Positions 11,455-23,226 of a stretch of DNA of 64,000 bases are shown here, one piece after another. Origin of the DNA: Schistocephalus solidus (Eukaryota > Platyhelminthes > Cestoda > Diphyllobothriidea > Diphyllobothriidae); NCBI GenBank assembly GCA_017591395.1, contig WEDG01002113.1, forward strand, positions 1 to 64,000, read 5' to 3'. Numbering within the stretch: position 1 is the first letter of the stretch; the number at the start of each line of letters is the position of its first letter. The translations under genes were made by a program, and so were the position numbers. The notes beneath the pieces are model-generated. The model was given only the letters and a program-made list of their open reading frames with translations, was not told the DNA's origin and ran no database searches.

Positions 11455-11870
11455 GCTGACAGAGAGGCGATCGGAGGATTGGCTGTTTCATCGTGACAAC
11501 GCGTCTGCCCACACAGCGTTCACAATCAACCAGTTTTTGGAGAAACACTGCATGACAATGGTTTCTCATCCCCTTTATCCCCGATCTTTCCCCCACCATG
11601 CGACTTTGTATCATGCCAAAGAATGAAAAGAAAAAGACATAAAGGGAAAACCTTTTCAGAACGTAGAAGAGGCTAAGAAAGAATCATTGGAAACACTTAA
11701 CACCATTACTTCATAATAATATAAAATGTTTTGAACTGTGTAAAACCCGTTGGGACAAGCACATGCTACCTAATGGACAGCATGCTGAAGGGGATTACTG
11801 TTTTTGAGATGTTATCTTAAATTTAAAAAAACTTGTATAAGTGGTTCTCATTTTTGCGTACCTCTCGTAT
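11455..11870 (+). pseudogene. Mariner transposase C-terminal remnant (right)
   Basis: DWLFHRDNASAHTAFTINQF, then LEKHCMTMVSHPLYP, with the catalytic Asp in HRDN. Further on comes KGKPFQNVEEAKKESLETL, the C-terminal mariner block. It is the same family as the left remnant at 10,015 and ends in TTTTTGCGTACCTCTCG, the mariner-like terminal repeat. Confidence 0.8.
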
Positions 11871-12274
11871 TATTGCGAGTAGAGACTGTCCCGATGGAAC
11901 CTGCCTAATTATTAATATATTTCGATCAACACTGTAATCATGGAGCTGTAATGACCTCCTGAGCATTTACCGAAAGCAAACGTAGGTTCGCCAGGTAGCC
12001 TTCTGAAAAGACATGGGAGTAAGACTCTCTCGCCTGGATAGAGTTCCTGTCTCGCGCCCATTTTCTGCGCTGATCCCGAATATCCGATTTCTAGGTCAAC
12101 ATAAGCAGTCAGAATTGCAAGCTATTTTCGGCCCCACAGCAGGTGATCTTGTGCGATGAGTACGAGGTCTGCGCGCTAAGCAGTCAATTTATAACACATT
12201 ATTAGTATAAAGGCCATGTATCCTGATAAGTCTTTTCATCGTATGCGCCATAACAGTGTGGGCGTGGGTGCGTT

Positions 12275-12430
12275 GACCTAAATTAGCAGACTTGCGCCAT
12301 GTCTACCGCACTTCCTTCCCCATCTCCACCTGAGTCCGTCGTCAAGACAGCGTGTGGGAAACCAGAGGCAGGATCACACACAGGTAACGTGCGCGGCGCG
12401 AGTCTGCGCTTAGGCGCGCATCCAAATCAT
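12275..12430 (-). repeat. Repeat family B fragment
   Basis: CTTGCGCCATGTCTACCGCAC..CCATCTCCACCTGAGTCC..GTCAAGACAG matches family B in the minus sense. Partial. Confidence 0.6.
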
Positions 12431-13495
12431 GACCCATTGAGGGGTACACTAGTGGCTAGGCGACCAGACATGTATTTCGCTGATATTCCGCCGATGCATG
12501 ACACAGCTACGAGGGGTTCAGATCATCAATAGATCCACACCGTCCACTGTATGCTTTTGGTAGATACTATTGTTAAATTTTAGCTTTTGCATATACTTAG
12601 AAAGTAATGCAAAGGCCTCGATTAAATCAGTTAGAATGAAGCTTTATAGGCTCAGCATTTGAGCCGAACTTCATCATATAACATGTATATTACTGCGGTC
12701 TGCGGTAAGACATAAAAAAACCCACAGTTCCACCAAGGATTGTTCTTGTACGCTTAGAGGTTGAGCATCCACGGATCAAAGGAAGAGGAATAAATCACCA
12801 CTGGAGATCCGATATGGGGACACTACCCAGTCGAACAGCTATTGGAAAACGGACATTTTGACCATGTTTCTCGGCACAAAACAGAGATCGTGAAAAGTAA
12901 CATGAGAAAATACTCGACAAACTGAAAGTTAAAACTATATATTGAGTTAATGATTCTGATGTATCGTGAGCAGGTGTTAATGCCAGAGGGACGCTTAAGA
13001 TTCCTTCAACTACCGGTAGGGGTGAGGGAGAAAAAGGAAATGTGGAAGAAGAGGAGAAATGCGTCTGACAAAGAAGCCATTTAGTCTTCTTCGCTAGTAG
13101 AACTTGAAATTCCTGCCTGCTATCAGGCCAGATTAATTTTTAGAGGGGTTCCTCTAATCGCATTAAAATACAGAGGTAGGAGGAGTCTTACCTTAACAGT
13201 TTCGTGAAGAGAACATAAATTTAAGGAAAAATACATACCGAATCGCTGTAGGATATGTAAAGCATGAGGATGCATTGAACGGTTTCAAACGTAATCAATT
13301 CTTACAAGACAGTATATAGACTCCGTTTCGACCTTATCCCCCTAAACTATATCAGGCGGCCACTCGATACGTACGTCTACACTAATTGGGTGAGTGCTTT
13401 CAAATAAAAACATGCTACTCAGGTTTGTTACGGGTCAAGCGCATCATTCAACAAAGGACAACGGATCAACTTTTGTCATCATAAATCACGGAGTT
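12431..13495. other. Unassigned sequence
   Basis: About 1 kb with no supported gene or repeat. Confidence 0.4.
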
Positions 13496-13936
13496 CTATT
13501 CCCACAAGGCTGGTTGTAAACAAGGCGGGTACTGGGAGCGAAAAACAGCACAAGTGAGGAGCCTTAGGGGACACAGCAAAGCGGGACTGTCATAGGCGGA
13601 GAGGTGACCAGGCCGAACAAAGGTAGTCTGGCCGTGCATGCATGACCTTGAAAGTTGCCTTGTCTCGCGCGGGGGCGTCATGTCCAGACCACGCGGTTTC
13701 CCGTACACTGCAGCAGATGGCAGTTCGGGGCTCTTGTCGGTGAATGTAAACAATCCTTCCGGCGGCTGCGCACTGTTCCCACTGTCCGCAATACCGCAGA
13801 ATTTATTGGCAAGACCTCTCACAAATAGATGTGAGAGTTTACAAATAGATGAGGCTTCAAAGTAAACAGCAATGATCGCCCTTTTTGACCCTGGCTTTCC
13901 TCCTGCTGTCGTGGGTTTCGAATCCCACAGAGGCAT
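13496..13936 (-). other. GC-rich 146-codon open frame, unknown
   Basis: A 146-codon frame in a locally GC-rich block. Its first codons overlap a tRNA-like box B (GGGTTTCGAATCCCAC, plus 13,911-13,926), which suggests repeat origin. No domain or motif is recognised. No splice context or neighbour supports a gene. Confidence 0.25.
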
Positions 13937-14554
13937 GATTTAGAAATTGTTAAGAAAAAAGGGAGGCGTAGAATAACTGTCATCAAAGACGAGGGAGCCT
14001 GGAATCGTCAATACTGGTTTATTTACCACTGTCCATCAGTCATGTCTAATCCCAGATTTTCTTAAGTTGGGATTCGATCCCGGACATTTTGGCCATTGAG
14101 CGCCAATTCCAAGGTGATGCTACGAAAATTTCGCTATCGCTTTGCGCGAGCATATCTCAAGCCGGAAATTGAATGTTTTTGACTCGAACTTTGAAACCGC
14201 AACTTTGAAATGCATACATTACGAGCTTCCAAGACTTAAGCCTTATGTGTACTATGGGGTTGGCTAGCTTGATAAGAAGGAAGTCCGTTATAAGATCCCA
14301 TGCGATGCTTGCGGTGCCGTATATTGTGACCAAACGGGAAAATCCGCCTGTACACATATCCGCGAACGGCAACTTGCATTTAGGAGGCGAGACCATCCGT
14401 TTCGAGTGCTCAAACATACCCTAGATATCGGGCACACCTTAATAGCAGCGTTGACTTCTGTGTTCCAAAAGAGGCCGGCTGTTTCTCGCATGAGGCATGC
14501 GCTCGTATGAGTCATGCATTAATCGGCACATTGCGTTATATGCTGTGTATGAAA
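13937..14554. other. Unassigned; includes a tRNA-like fragment
   Basis: About 14,040-14,110 in the minus sense has GCTCAATGG and GGATCGAATCCCAAC, resembling boxes A and B, perhaps a decayed SINE head in inverted order. The rest is unrecognised. Confidence 0.35.
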
Positions 14555-14830
14555 CTCCCACTCAGTTGGGATCTGAGCCGCGCCTCTTTTATGTCGTTGT
14601 GTTTTTGTTTGGTGCTGAACCACAGTGCGTGGGCCTGCGCCCTTTACCATCTCCGGTCTTCTTGACTTCGTCTTTACACCGGGTCCAGGTGGGGGAGTGA
14701 AACAGAGAGTGAGGGAGATGCAGCGAAAGTCTATTCTCACTGTAATCCAGCGCAAGACACCGTCCCTGCACCACCATATTGTGTAGCATACGGCGGACAT
14801 CGTCGAAAAAGACGGTCGAAACTGTAGTGA
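14555..14830 (+). repeat. Repeat family B copy
   Basis: CCCACTCAGTTGGGATC..CATCTCCGGTCTTCTTGAC..GGTCCAGGTGGGGGAG..AGCGCAAGACACCGTCCCTGCACCACC..GGACATCGTCGAAAAAGACGG is the full family pattern in the plus sense. Confidence 0.75.
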
Positions 14831-14841
14831 CATTTAAGTCC

Positions 14842-15010
14842 GTTTTGTTTTAATCAGTTACAATACGCAAAAAAACGTTGACAATTTTGAAGAAGACAGA
14901 TAACAAGCTCGCGCATTTTACCTTACAAGGACTTTGTTCTTATTTAATAGTTGTTAACTGTTGGGATACTACTATCTTCGCTTCCTTGATAGCCTTCTCA
15001 CTGCCCAAAA
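14842..15010 (+). repeat. Upstream LTR of internally deleted Gypsy element
   Basis: Direct repeat of 15,829-16,003: GAAGACAGATAACAAGCTCG, then TAGTTGTTAACTGTTGGGATACT, then TTCCTTGATAGCC and CTCACTGCCCAA. It abuts integrase coding sequence directly, so the gag-to-integrase-core part is missing. Confidence 0.75.
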
Positions 15011-15761
15011 ATTGGAGTCTAGGATTTTTACCAGCCTTAACGACTTCCTCGGATGTTCCCGCATACGCACGACAGCCTACCACCCCTCATCCAATGGCTT
15101 AGTCGAGCGTTTCCATCTACAACTCAAAGCCTCGCTGCGAGCTCATGACAACCCTTCCCATTGGAGCGAGCATCTGCCTTTGGTCATGCTCGGTATCCGC
15201 GCTGCACTCAAGCTCGACTTGGAGTGTTTCGCGGCCGAACTTGTCTACGGCACTACCCTACGGATCTCTGGTGATTTTTTCGGGCACTCTCAAAGCTCAA
15301 CCAGCTTGGATCCCAGCGATTATGTGCAAAGATTGCGCCAAGCCATGACTCCTTTCCAAGCCACTCCTCCATGTGCTCCAACAAGTAAACCTTACCTCGA
15401 CCCGAACTTACTGAAATGTTCGTTTGTATTCATCCGTGTAGATAGTGCTCATTGGCCACTAAAACAGCCCTATGACGGACCATTTCGAGTCCTATCTCGC
15501 ATAGACAAGAATTTTACAATTGCCTGTAGAGGTCCTACCGACGTGTTCTCAGTCGATCGCTTGAAGGTGGCTTATACCGAGCCTCTTTCAACTTCCCCAA
15601 CCGAAAAACCTTCACGCGGCACATTGCCACTCGCTATTTCCCAGCTTCCACGTATGCCCAATAACCCTGAGCTTTCCCTTATCCCACAGAATCCTCCCCT
15701 TGCGACCAGCAGACGTCATGTTCGTTTTCCCGAACGTTACCAACTTGTACAATATGCATAA
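15011..15761 (+). pseudogene. Ty3/Gypsy integrase C-terminal half
   Basis: Open frame (first Met at 14,961, inside the LTR-like repeat) encoding LNDFLGCSRIRTTAYHPSSN and GLVERFHLQLKA: the end of the integrase catalytic core including the Glu of the D-D-E triad. A C-terminal domain PYDGPFRVLSRIDKNF with VDRLKVAY and the typical ending RRHVRFPERY follow. Related to CsRn1/Boudicca elements. It is uninterrupted from 15,011 to the stop, so the deletion may be fairly recent. Confidence 0.85.
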
Positions 15762-15807
15762 AACGCCCCCCTTTCCTTCTATTTACAATTATTTTTTGAA
15801 CTCAATT

Positions 15808-15828
15808 CTCCTAGGAGGGGGAGTATTG
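15808..15828 (+). other. Polypurine tract
   Basis: AGGAGGGGGAG immediately before the 3' LTR, the expected second-strand primer of an LTR retrotransposon. Confidence 0.6.
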
Positions 15829-16003
15829 TTTTGTTTTACTCAGCTACCATACGCTAAAAAATAAATTGGCACAACTTTGAATAAGACAGATAACAAGCTC
15901 GTGCGTTTTAACTTACAAGGGCTTTGTTCTCATTTACTAGTTGTTAACTGTTGGGATACTGCCATCTTTGATTCCTTGATAGCCCACTCACTGCCCAACA
16001 AAA
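15829..16003 (+). repeat. 3' LTR of internally deleted Gypsy element
   Basis: Starts TGTTTTGTTTTACTC after the polypurine tract and matches 14,842-15,010 throughout with scattered substitutions. Confidence 0.75.
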
Positions 16004-16010
16004 ATTTCAT

Positions 16011-16630
16011 CAAACTTTGGAAGAGAAGAGAACCAATCAATAGAGAATGACGCACACAGCAGCCACTTACTGGCCCAAACGCCGAACGAGTATTAATTTT
16101 TAAGCAGGTTTGCAGTGCTACCTGTTTCTCGCACATTTACTCTACTTCTATCGACGACGAAGGATATGATGACCTGGGAAACCAACGTCAGACATTTTTC
16201 CAAGAAAGTTTCCTTTTTTCCCAACAACCTACTTAATATATAGGTCCATAGAAAGACCGAAGCCTCTAGTAGTTATCGTCCTGTCTTACTACTGGCTCGC
16301 ACCATTATCCCCATGCTCACGAAGTCGTATTTGTGGCTTTCCTTCAGGGTGTAGGGAGCTACTTGAGGTATCGGGTTGTTCTCCAAACTGCACATTTTTC
16401 CTCGTGAGCTGGGTTGCGTGCTGCCTGGCCTGCATTATGACAAGAACAGTCGGGACAGGGGATTTGGTAAACTACACCCACTTACTCACCTACGCCCATT
16501 AAATCCTTCATCGACAAGATGCTGGTACTTGTGGTATTTGCCGGTCCGTGGGCGACGCCTTTACCAAACTCTGCGACAATACGGTGCATTATTTATGCAT
16601 GGCATAGGGTGCCACAAAGTTGGTGGCTAT

Positions 16631-16682
<52 letters not shown>

Positions 16683-16690
16683 CTAGCAGA
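16011..16690. repeat. Segmental duplication, copy A
   Basis: Nearly identical to 17,733-18,414 in the same orientation, beginning CAAACTTTGGAAGAGAAG and ending in a (TC)n run of about 50 bp (16,631-16,682). It has 46 bp (16,140-16,185) that copy B lacks. Confidence 0.9.
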
Positions 16691-17146
16691 GACGGAGCCA
16701 TGAGATCACATTGTGTAGTTAGAGGATTACTGGTAGAGATAACGATTCACAGGGTCCAACTACCGAGTAGTGAAGGTAACCGGAGGGTCGCGGGTTAAGC
16801 GCAATACGTGAGCGTCGGGAACTGATTCTGGTACGATTTTCTGTCTACGACGAATGGTTGCACCGAAAAGAACGAGCAGACGTAAATTTCCTGATCACTG
16901 AAGTATGCTTGTACATTTGGCTTCAAAGGAGCATGAAGGTATGCAAACACTACCAAAGAATGCCGTTGCATTCTGTTGAAGCTGTCCTCAGGTCTGCGCG
17001 GTATTAACTGTGGCGGAGGCAAATCGAGGTTGCCCGAGGGGAAGGCAATGAGTTCGCGGCCTGACGACGTAGGCATTTCCCAGTAGTTAGGACATGTATG
17101 CATAAAAATATTTTAAAAGTTTTATTTAAGGTTATGAGTTATTGGT
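16691..17146. other. Unassigned sequence
   Basis: No supported gene; lies between the two duplicate copies. Confidence 0.4.
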
Positions 17147-17530
17147 ATGTTATTGCCCCGCAAAAATATTGGAGGTCAGGTGGACGATATGGGACAAGTA
17201 GATTGCACGCTAGTAAGATTTGTCGAAGACGGTGAAATATTGCGCCTTGACGAACGAGGAAATGCAAATTTCTACCGAGAGGTCACTGTTAAAGGCAACC
17301 TTAATTCACGAGTTATAATTAAGGTCGTGAATTATTGTTAGCTGTTACTTTGACTGAGCCCTCCCATCAGCTGTTCTGCAAACAGATCAAAGGTTAGGAG
17401 AACTTCGACTGCACAATGGTAAATTTGTCGAAGACTGCGAAAGATTGCGCCTTGAAGAACGAGGAAACAAAAAGTTCTGTCGCGAGTACACTGTTAAAGG
17501 CGGCCTGACTTCAAGGGTATTCAGACTGTG
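17147..17530 (+). repeat. Short tandem duplication of a ~105-bp unit
   Basis: 17,215-17,312 (TTTGTCGAAGACGGTGAAAT..GCGCCTTGACGAACGAGGAAA..CACTGTTAAAGGC) is repeated at 17,423-17,520 with about 80-85% identity. The first unit is inside a 64-codon frame; no domain is recognised. Confidence 0.65.
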
Positions 17531-17732
17531 GGATCTTTTCTTGATCCCTTAACTTTTACGGTCGAGTACCATGAATGAAAATAACCAAGGAATTTTTTAA
17601 ATAGTCTTGTAAGGAAAAACATTTTTGAAGCACTGTTTTTAGTACACCACTTAAACGTACCTCGTCAAGGAGCTTTCGCGTAATGTATTCCGTTTTCGGA
17701 TCAGCTTGTGCGTGCAAGGTTCCAGGTTGACG

Positions 17733-19019
<1,287 letters not shown>

Positions 19020-19345
19020 GAGGAGGGGATGCGTGGTGGCACGCGTAGATGCACGATAGTGCCGTACCAGCCACTTTTGCCATTCGTGGCTCTGCTTCAG
19101 GCAGGGTGGCACAGTCAGGATCGTATCCGGCGGCACCAGCCACCTGCGAACGACCCCACCTCCGGTCTTTATGACGCGCTCTTGACACCGGGCAAGGCGG
19201 GTAAGGAAAAAGATAGTGTGGTAGATGCTGCGCAAGTCTACTATCACTTAAAACCAATTCACGCGCAAGTAACCGTTCCTGCACCATTATGCTGTGGAGC
19301 ACACAGTGGACATCGCCAGATTACGACTGTCAAACTGACGTGTAC
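19020..19345 (+). repeat. Repeat family B copy
   Basis: CGGCGGCACCAGCCACCTGCG..CTCCGGTCTTTATGAC..GGTAGATGCTGCGCAAGTCTACTATCACTTAAAACC..CACGCGCAAGTAACCGT..GTGGACATCGCCAGATTACGACTGTCAAACTG, plus sense, nearly full length. Confidence 0.75.
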
Positions 19346-20754
19346 CTAGAGCTCACAAAGTAACCTATCGGGCGTAAGCTGCAGTAGTCGACACCATGGA
19401 AGTTCTTGGGAGAAAAGTCAGAAAAATTTGGTGTCTCTTTGCGCAGACAACCTACTAGAGGAAGGAACGACCCACGTAGACCTGTGCATAAATTTACTCA
19501 AAGACCTTCCATGGTATCCACTGCTTCAGCTTACGGCCAAAAGGTAGCATCTTTGAGCTCCCGGTATACATTTCAACATGTACCAATCACGACAGCCGAA
19601 AAACCTACTGTTCACTCCAGGCTTATTACCGTGAAGTCTCAGTTTCTTTTTTGAAAAAAACAGTGCATGACTGCTGGCGTACTATACTTGATGACCTCGC
19701 TATTTTTATTCAGACTAAGAAATAAATATATAAACTCGTGCACCAAGTCGAGAGATATAGGTCGAGAGATATAAATGTCAAAAAATGGGCACAGGTTGAT
19801 GGGAGTGGGCAAAAATTACGTACACACAGCTGCCGGCACCTGAAAATGCCTCACCAGTGCACAGGAAGTCCGTACATCCATTTCCTGATTAAACTTGAAA
19901 AAATTTATATAAAAATTTAAAGATTAGTTGGGTTAATTGACGTTCCGATCACGTCGGTCATTATAACGACGACATTTTAGGCATTCAATTCCTTCGTTTT
20001 CCTCATAAAGTAGTCGATATGTTGTAAATTATGCGGAAAAAGATCGACCACGGCGGCTTTGAAAAATAAGCAAATGGAAACAGGTTTGAGTTTAAAATTC
20101 TCATCATACTAAGATAAATCTCTGCGAAGACTCGGAGGACTGCTTGGATAACAGTTGTATGTTTTGTTGGAGGCAAATTTCAGAGTTGGTGACTCCTTTG
20201 CAATTATTGCCCCCCGCAAAACGAAATCTTTTCTCGTATTCAGCGTCAAGGTCACCCTAAGACGAACTTTTGCGATTCCCACTGACAAATGAATAAGCTG
20301 AAATCAAACCACTGTCTTCACTCGAATCAATAACCTGGAGGAAGGTACACACTTTCGAACGTGAACTAAACGTCAGGCTGCAACTGACGGGAGCTCTGCT
20401 TTCTCATGGCAACTCAAGCAGCCGCTGGTTAAATTCCCCAACTCGCATACCCAGGGCGCATACAGCCAGGTTGAAACTTGTGACACCGCAGGTTTATTGG
20501 TTGCAAAAAATACACTGGGTGTTTTGTGGCTGCTGCATTAGCACCAACCATGGATTCGGGCGATGAAACGCGTACTTGCGATATACGCAGTGTCCCCTGA
20601 TTCTAAAATGAGTTTGTTTCTAACGCTTCGTCGGGGAGCATAAGAATCGATGCTGGTAAAGCTTACCTACATGAACTCCTAAAGGGGATACGGAAATAGG
20701 AAGGCCCCGCAAAAGCAATAAAGGCTGTCCTTCGCATAATTCCAGGAAGTTTAA
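19346..20754. other. Unassigned sequence
   Basis: No supported gene or repeat match over about 1.4 kb. Confidence 0.4.
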
Positions 20755-20915
20755 ATATTCCCGCGTCCTACTCCAAACACTAGTCCTAAGGTAAACCGAA
20801 AACCCAGCCGTAGCCCTACAGCCAACACTGACCCTAAACATACACTTAACTTACGTTAACGTCAACCTTAACCCCAGTCTCAAACCTAACCCTTAACTCC
20901 TTAATCCTAAAATTA
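20755..20915 (-). repeat. Telomere-like degenerate (CCCTAA)n tract
   Basis: Runs such as CCTAAGGTAAACC, GACCCTAAACAT, CAACCTTAACCCC and CTAACCCTTAACTCCTTAATCC are diverged CCCTAA units. The complementary type lies at 48,405-48,545. Interstitial and decayed. Confidence 0.55.
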
Positions 20916-22064
20916 ATTACTCCGGAATTGGGTTCGAAACGCCTGCATTGCATGTGGCTCATGTTCTCAGGTCCTATTTAGAGGGCCATATAAGTCATCC
21001 TTACCACGATGGTCAGATGTGAGGACATCGGGCATAACATGGTTGCACTGCATAAATTTTCACGCGACCAGCAGAGGGAAATGCACAACTTGCATTCCAG
21101 AAGGGCTTTTAGCCGCATACGATACGCTGCACTGATAGAGGACCAGGAAACATCTTAAAGGGTTGTCGTTGCCATGGCGAACAATCCCCTCCCCTCCTCA
21201 ACGGTCATCCCTTTAGGGAGGGAGGATTAGATGGACACTGCTCGGTGCACACTGCACACTACCGTTACTTTCGTTGATGGTTACTGGTGTGTTTTCGAAC
21301 CCATCAGTCCTGAGATCTATCCGTTAGCCCACGTTGCTACCGAGGTGAAAATAATAACATCGCCCTTCCCACCCCGTCTCCTCGAGCAAGTACACGTCTT
21401 CCTGATTGCCAGCATTCCACTGGTTTTCCGGATCTCACAAGGCGTCTTCCACGGAGGCAGGCCCCATTCGGTAAAGCCAGGATCAGATGGATCATGCCAC
21501 CAGGCAGTTTCTCAGTAAAGCAGAGTGTTCTGTGTGCCTTCTCATGCTTCCATGTAACCGCAGGTTGCAGATAACACGGCGTGAGTATGTTTCACGTCGA
21601 TAAGCTTCATCACCAAATGCGCACACGCCTCTTTGGGTCTGGTTTTCTATCAAAAAACTCACTGTCGATACAAGTGAAAATGCGAGTCCCAGGAAGTAAT
21701 TGAGAAGTCGAAGTGATCGCTGGGACAAGAACTTCATTCGCCTGACATTTAGAATTCCAACCCGAACCCAGCCTCTGAGATATTATCAGATACGGGTCCA
21801 GGTTCTATGACAGTAATAACTCAATCACTGGATGAGCACCACAAATTCGAACCCTGGGCTGCCAATGGCAATGAAACCAGAAAATACCGCCATTCCAGTT
21901 TCTCTGTTCCTGTCGGCGAAAAAATCTAGCTTATTGATTTTTGAGTTCTGCAGAAATTGGAGTAAGTCAGTCTAGCTGACAGTGATTGAGGGAGTATGTG
22001 TTTTGAAAAATATTTGTGCTCTGGGAAGATGAGAGTACCAAATTTGCAAATCCGCATGCGATTA
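20916..22064. other. Unassigned; SINE-A tail at 21,835-21,910
   Basis: TTCGAACCCTGGGCTGCC (box B) followed by CCAGAAAATACCGCCATTCCAG and TTCCTGTCGGC is a decayed plus-strand SINE-A. Nothing else is recognised. Confidence 0.5.
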
Positions 22065-22340
22065 ACTTCACACGACAGTTCGACCGTCGTAGTCCGACGA
22101 TGTCCACCGTATGCTCCATGGGAAAGTGGAGCAGGGACGGTGACTTGCGCGTGATTTAGTTTAAAGTGATAGTAGACTTGCGCTGCATCTACCGCACTCT
22201 CTCCTCCTCCCCCACCTGAGCCCGGTGTCAAGACAGAGTCAAGAAGACCGGAGGCGGGAGAGGACGCAGGTGGCTGGCGCGGCCGGGTCCCCTTAGTCCT
22301 AGCCGCCCCTAGGCGTGCCACCACGCCTCCCATGTTCGGT
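22065..22340 (-). repeat. Repeat family B copy
   Basis: In the plus reading, CACGACAGTTCGACCGTCGTAG..GATGTCCACCGTATGCTCC..CCCCCACCTGAGCCCGGTGTCAAG..GGTGGCTGGCGCGGCC; minus sense. Closely matches 30,940-31,190 and 51,265-51,480. Confidence 0.8.
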
Positions 22341-23165
22341 ATTTATTAGCGGAGTGCAACTCGAATAACGCATGCCGTGCCTGATGTGGCCCCCATGTTG
22401 GCCCACACACTGACTTGCGCGAACCCAAAAATGTGAACAGCCATTTTGTGGATCCAATGGATTGCGTTTTCCAATAAAATTGGCCACAGGACGCGTTCCT
22501 CTCGACCATCTAACTTTAATAACGGGAAGAGTGTCAGGTTACGCGTATGTGAATGCCCCCAGCAGATGAAGACACGAGATCCAAAAAATGACTCGTATAG
22601 GGCTAAGCGCGATAGATAGAGCGTAGAAACATATCAAAGGAGAAACAGGGGAAGTCGACAATATTACTGCAATGATTTGAATTCCGATGTGCATAGGACG
22701 AATCCTGCACAGTCAGTCAACAATAATCGTCTTTGACGTCCTGCAGCATGAAGTTGTCAGCAGAGTCAAGGATGGGTGAGGACGAGATTAGATGATCTGA
22801 CAGAGATCAACTCAAAACACAGTTCCAGTCTGCGTTTACCCTGGCCCGGAGGAAACAGCCGATCCCATGACCCTAGGAAGCCCAGAAAATGGAAGAGGGG
22901 GTCACAAGAGCAGTGGGGGGGGGGTAAGAGACGTGGGGAAAGGGCTACGGATGGCGACGGGGTGAAGAATCAAGAAAAGACAAGAAAACGTTATCACAGA
23001 AATGCACAGAAAAAACTGCCGGAGGAAAGAGTAAGGCAGAAGTGAGGCGGTACAAATCGACACGACGTTCTGGACGCAGTGTAACCCACAGGAAAAGGAG
23101 GAAGCTGGGGTGGGGGAGAATTCGATGCTGTAGGGTGGGAGTGGGGAGGTGCAGAAAGCATCACG
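22341..23165 (-). other. 3' flank of the CLC gene
   Basis: The region after the CLC stop codon must hold its 3' UTR. The minus strand has AATAAA at about 22,340-22,347, 0.8 kb downstream, but it sits at a family B border, so its use is uncertain. A G11 run is at 22,915-22,925 on the plus strand. Confidence 0.4.
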
Positions 23166-23226
23166 TCATTGTAGACTGTCAAGGTAGCGCAGAACATCCT
23201 TCTTCGTTATGATTCCACGCAGTTGA
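23166..23226 (-). CDS. CLCN3/4/5-like: CLC exon m: CBS domain 2 end and stop
   Basis: Completes Gly847 and encodes the last 19 residues, [19 protein letters not shown], then TGA (plus 23,166-23,168). GIITKKDVL is near-invariant in the family. The tail ends about ten residues earlier than vertebrate ClC-3/5. The acceptor is TTTTTTCAG. Confidence 0.94.

Larger units (their letters stand above)
8591..12004 (+). mobile_element. 3.4-kb composite bounded by ~160-bp inverted repeats
   Basis: 8,591-8,752 and 11,840-12,004 are inverted copies of each other at roughly 85-90% by eye. Shared blocks include TTTGCTTTCGGTAAAT, GAGGTCATTAC, GGGACAGTCTCTACT and ACGAGAGGTACGCAAAAA. The innermost part looks like a mariner terminal repeat beginning at a TA; the outer 130 bp are extra. 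Inside are two direct-oriented mariner transposase remnants and a hAT element. Either a mariner with unusually long terminal repeats was later invaded, or a mariner landed inside another foldback element. Confidence 0.75.

Noticed and set aside
13496..13936. Independent gene of 146 codons
   Set aside because: GC-rich and open, but it begins in a tRNA-like box B and has no recognised domain; kept only as an unknown frame.
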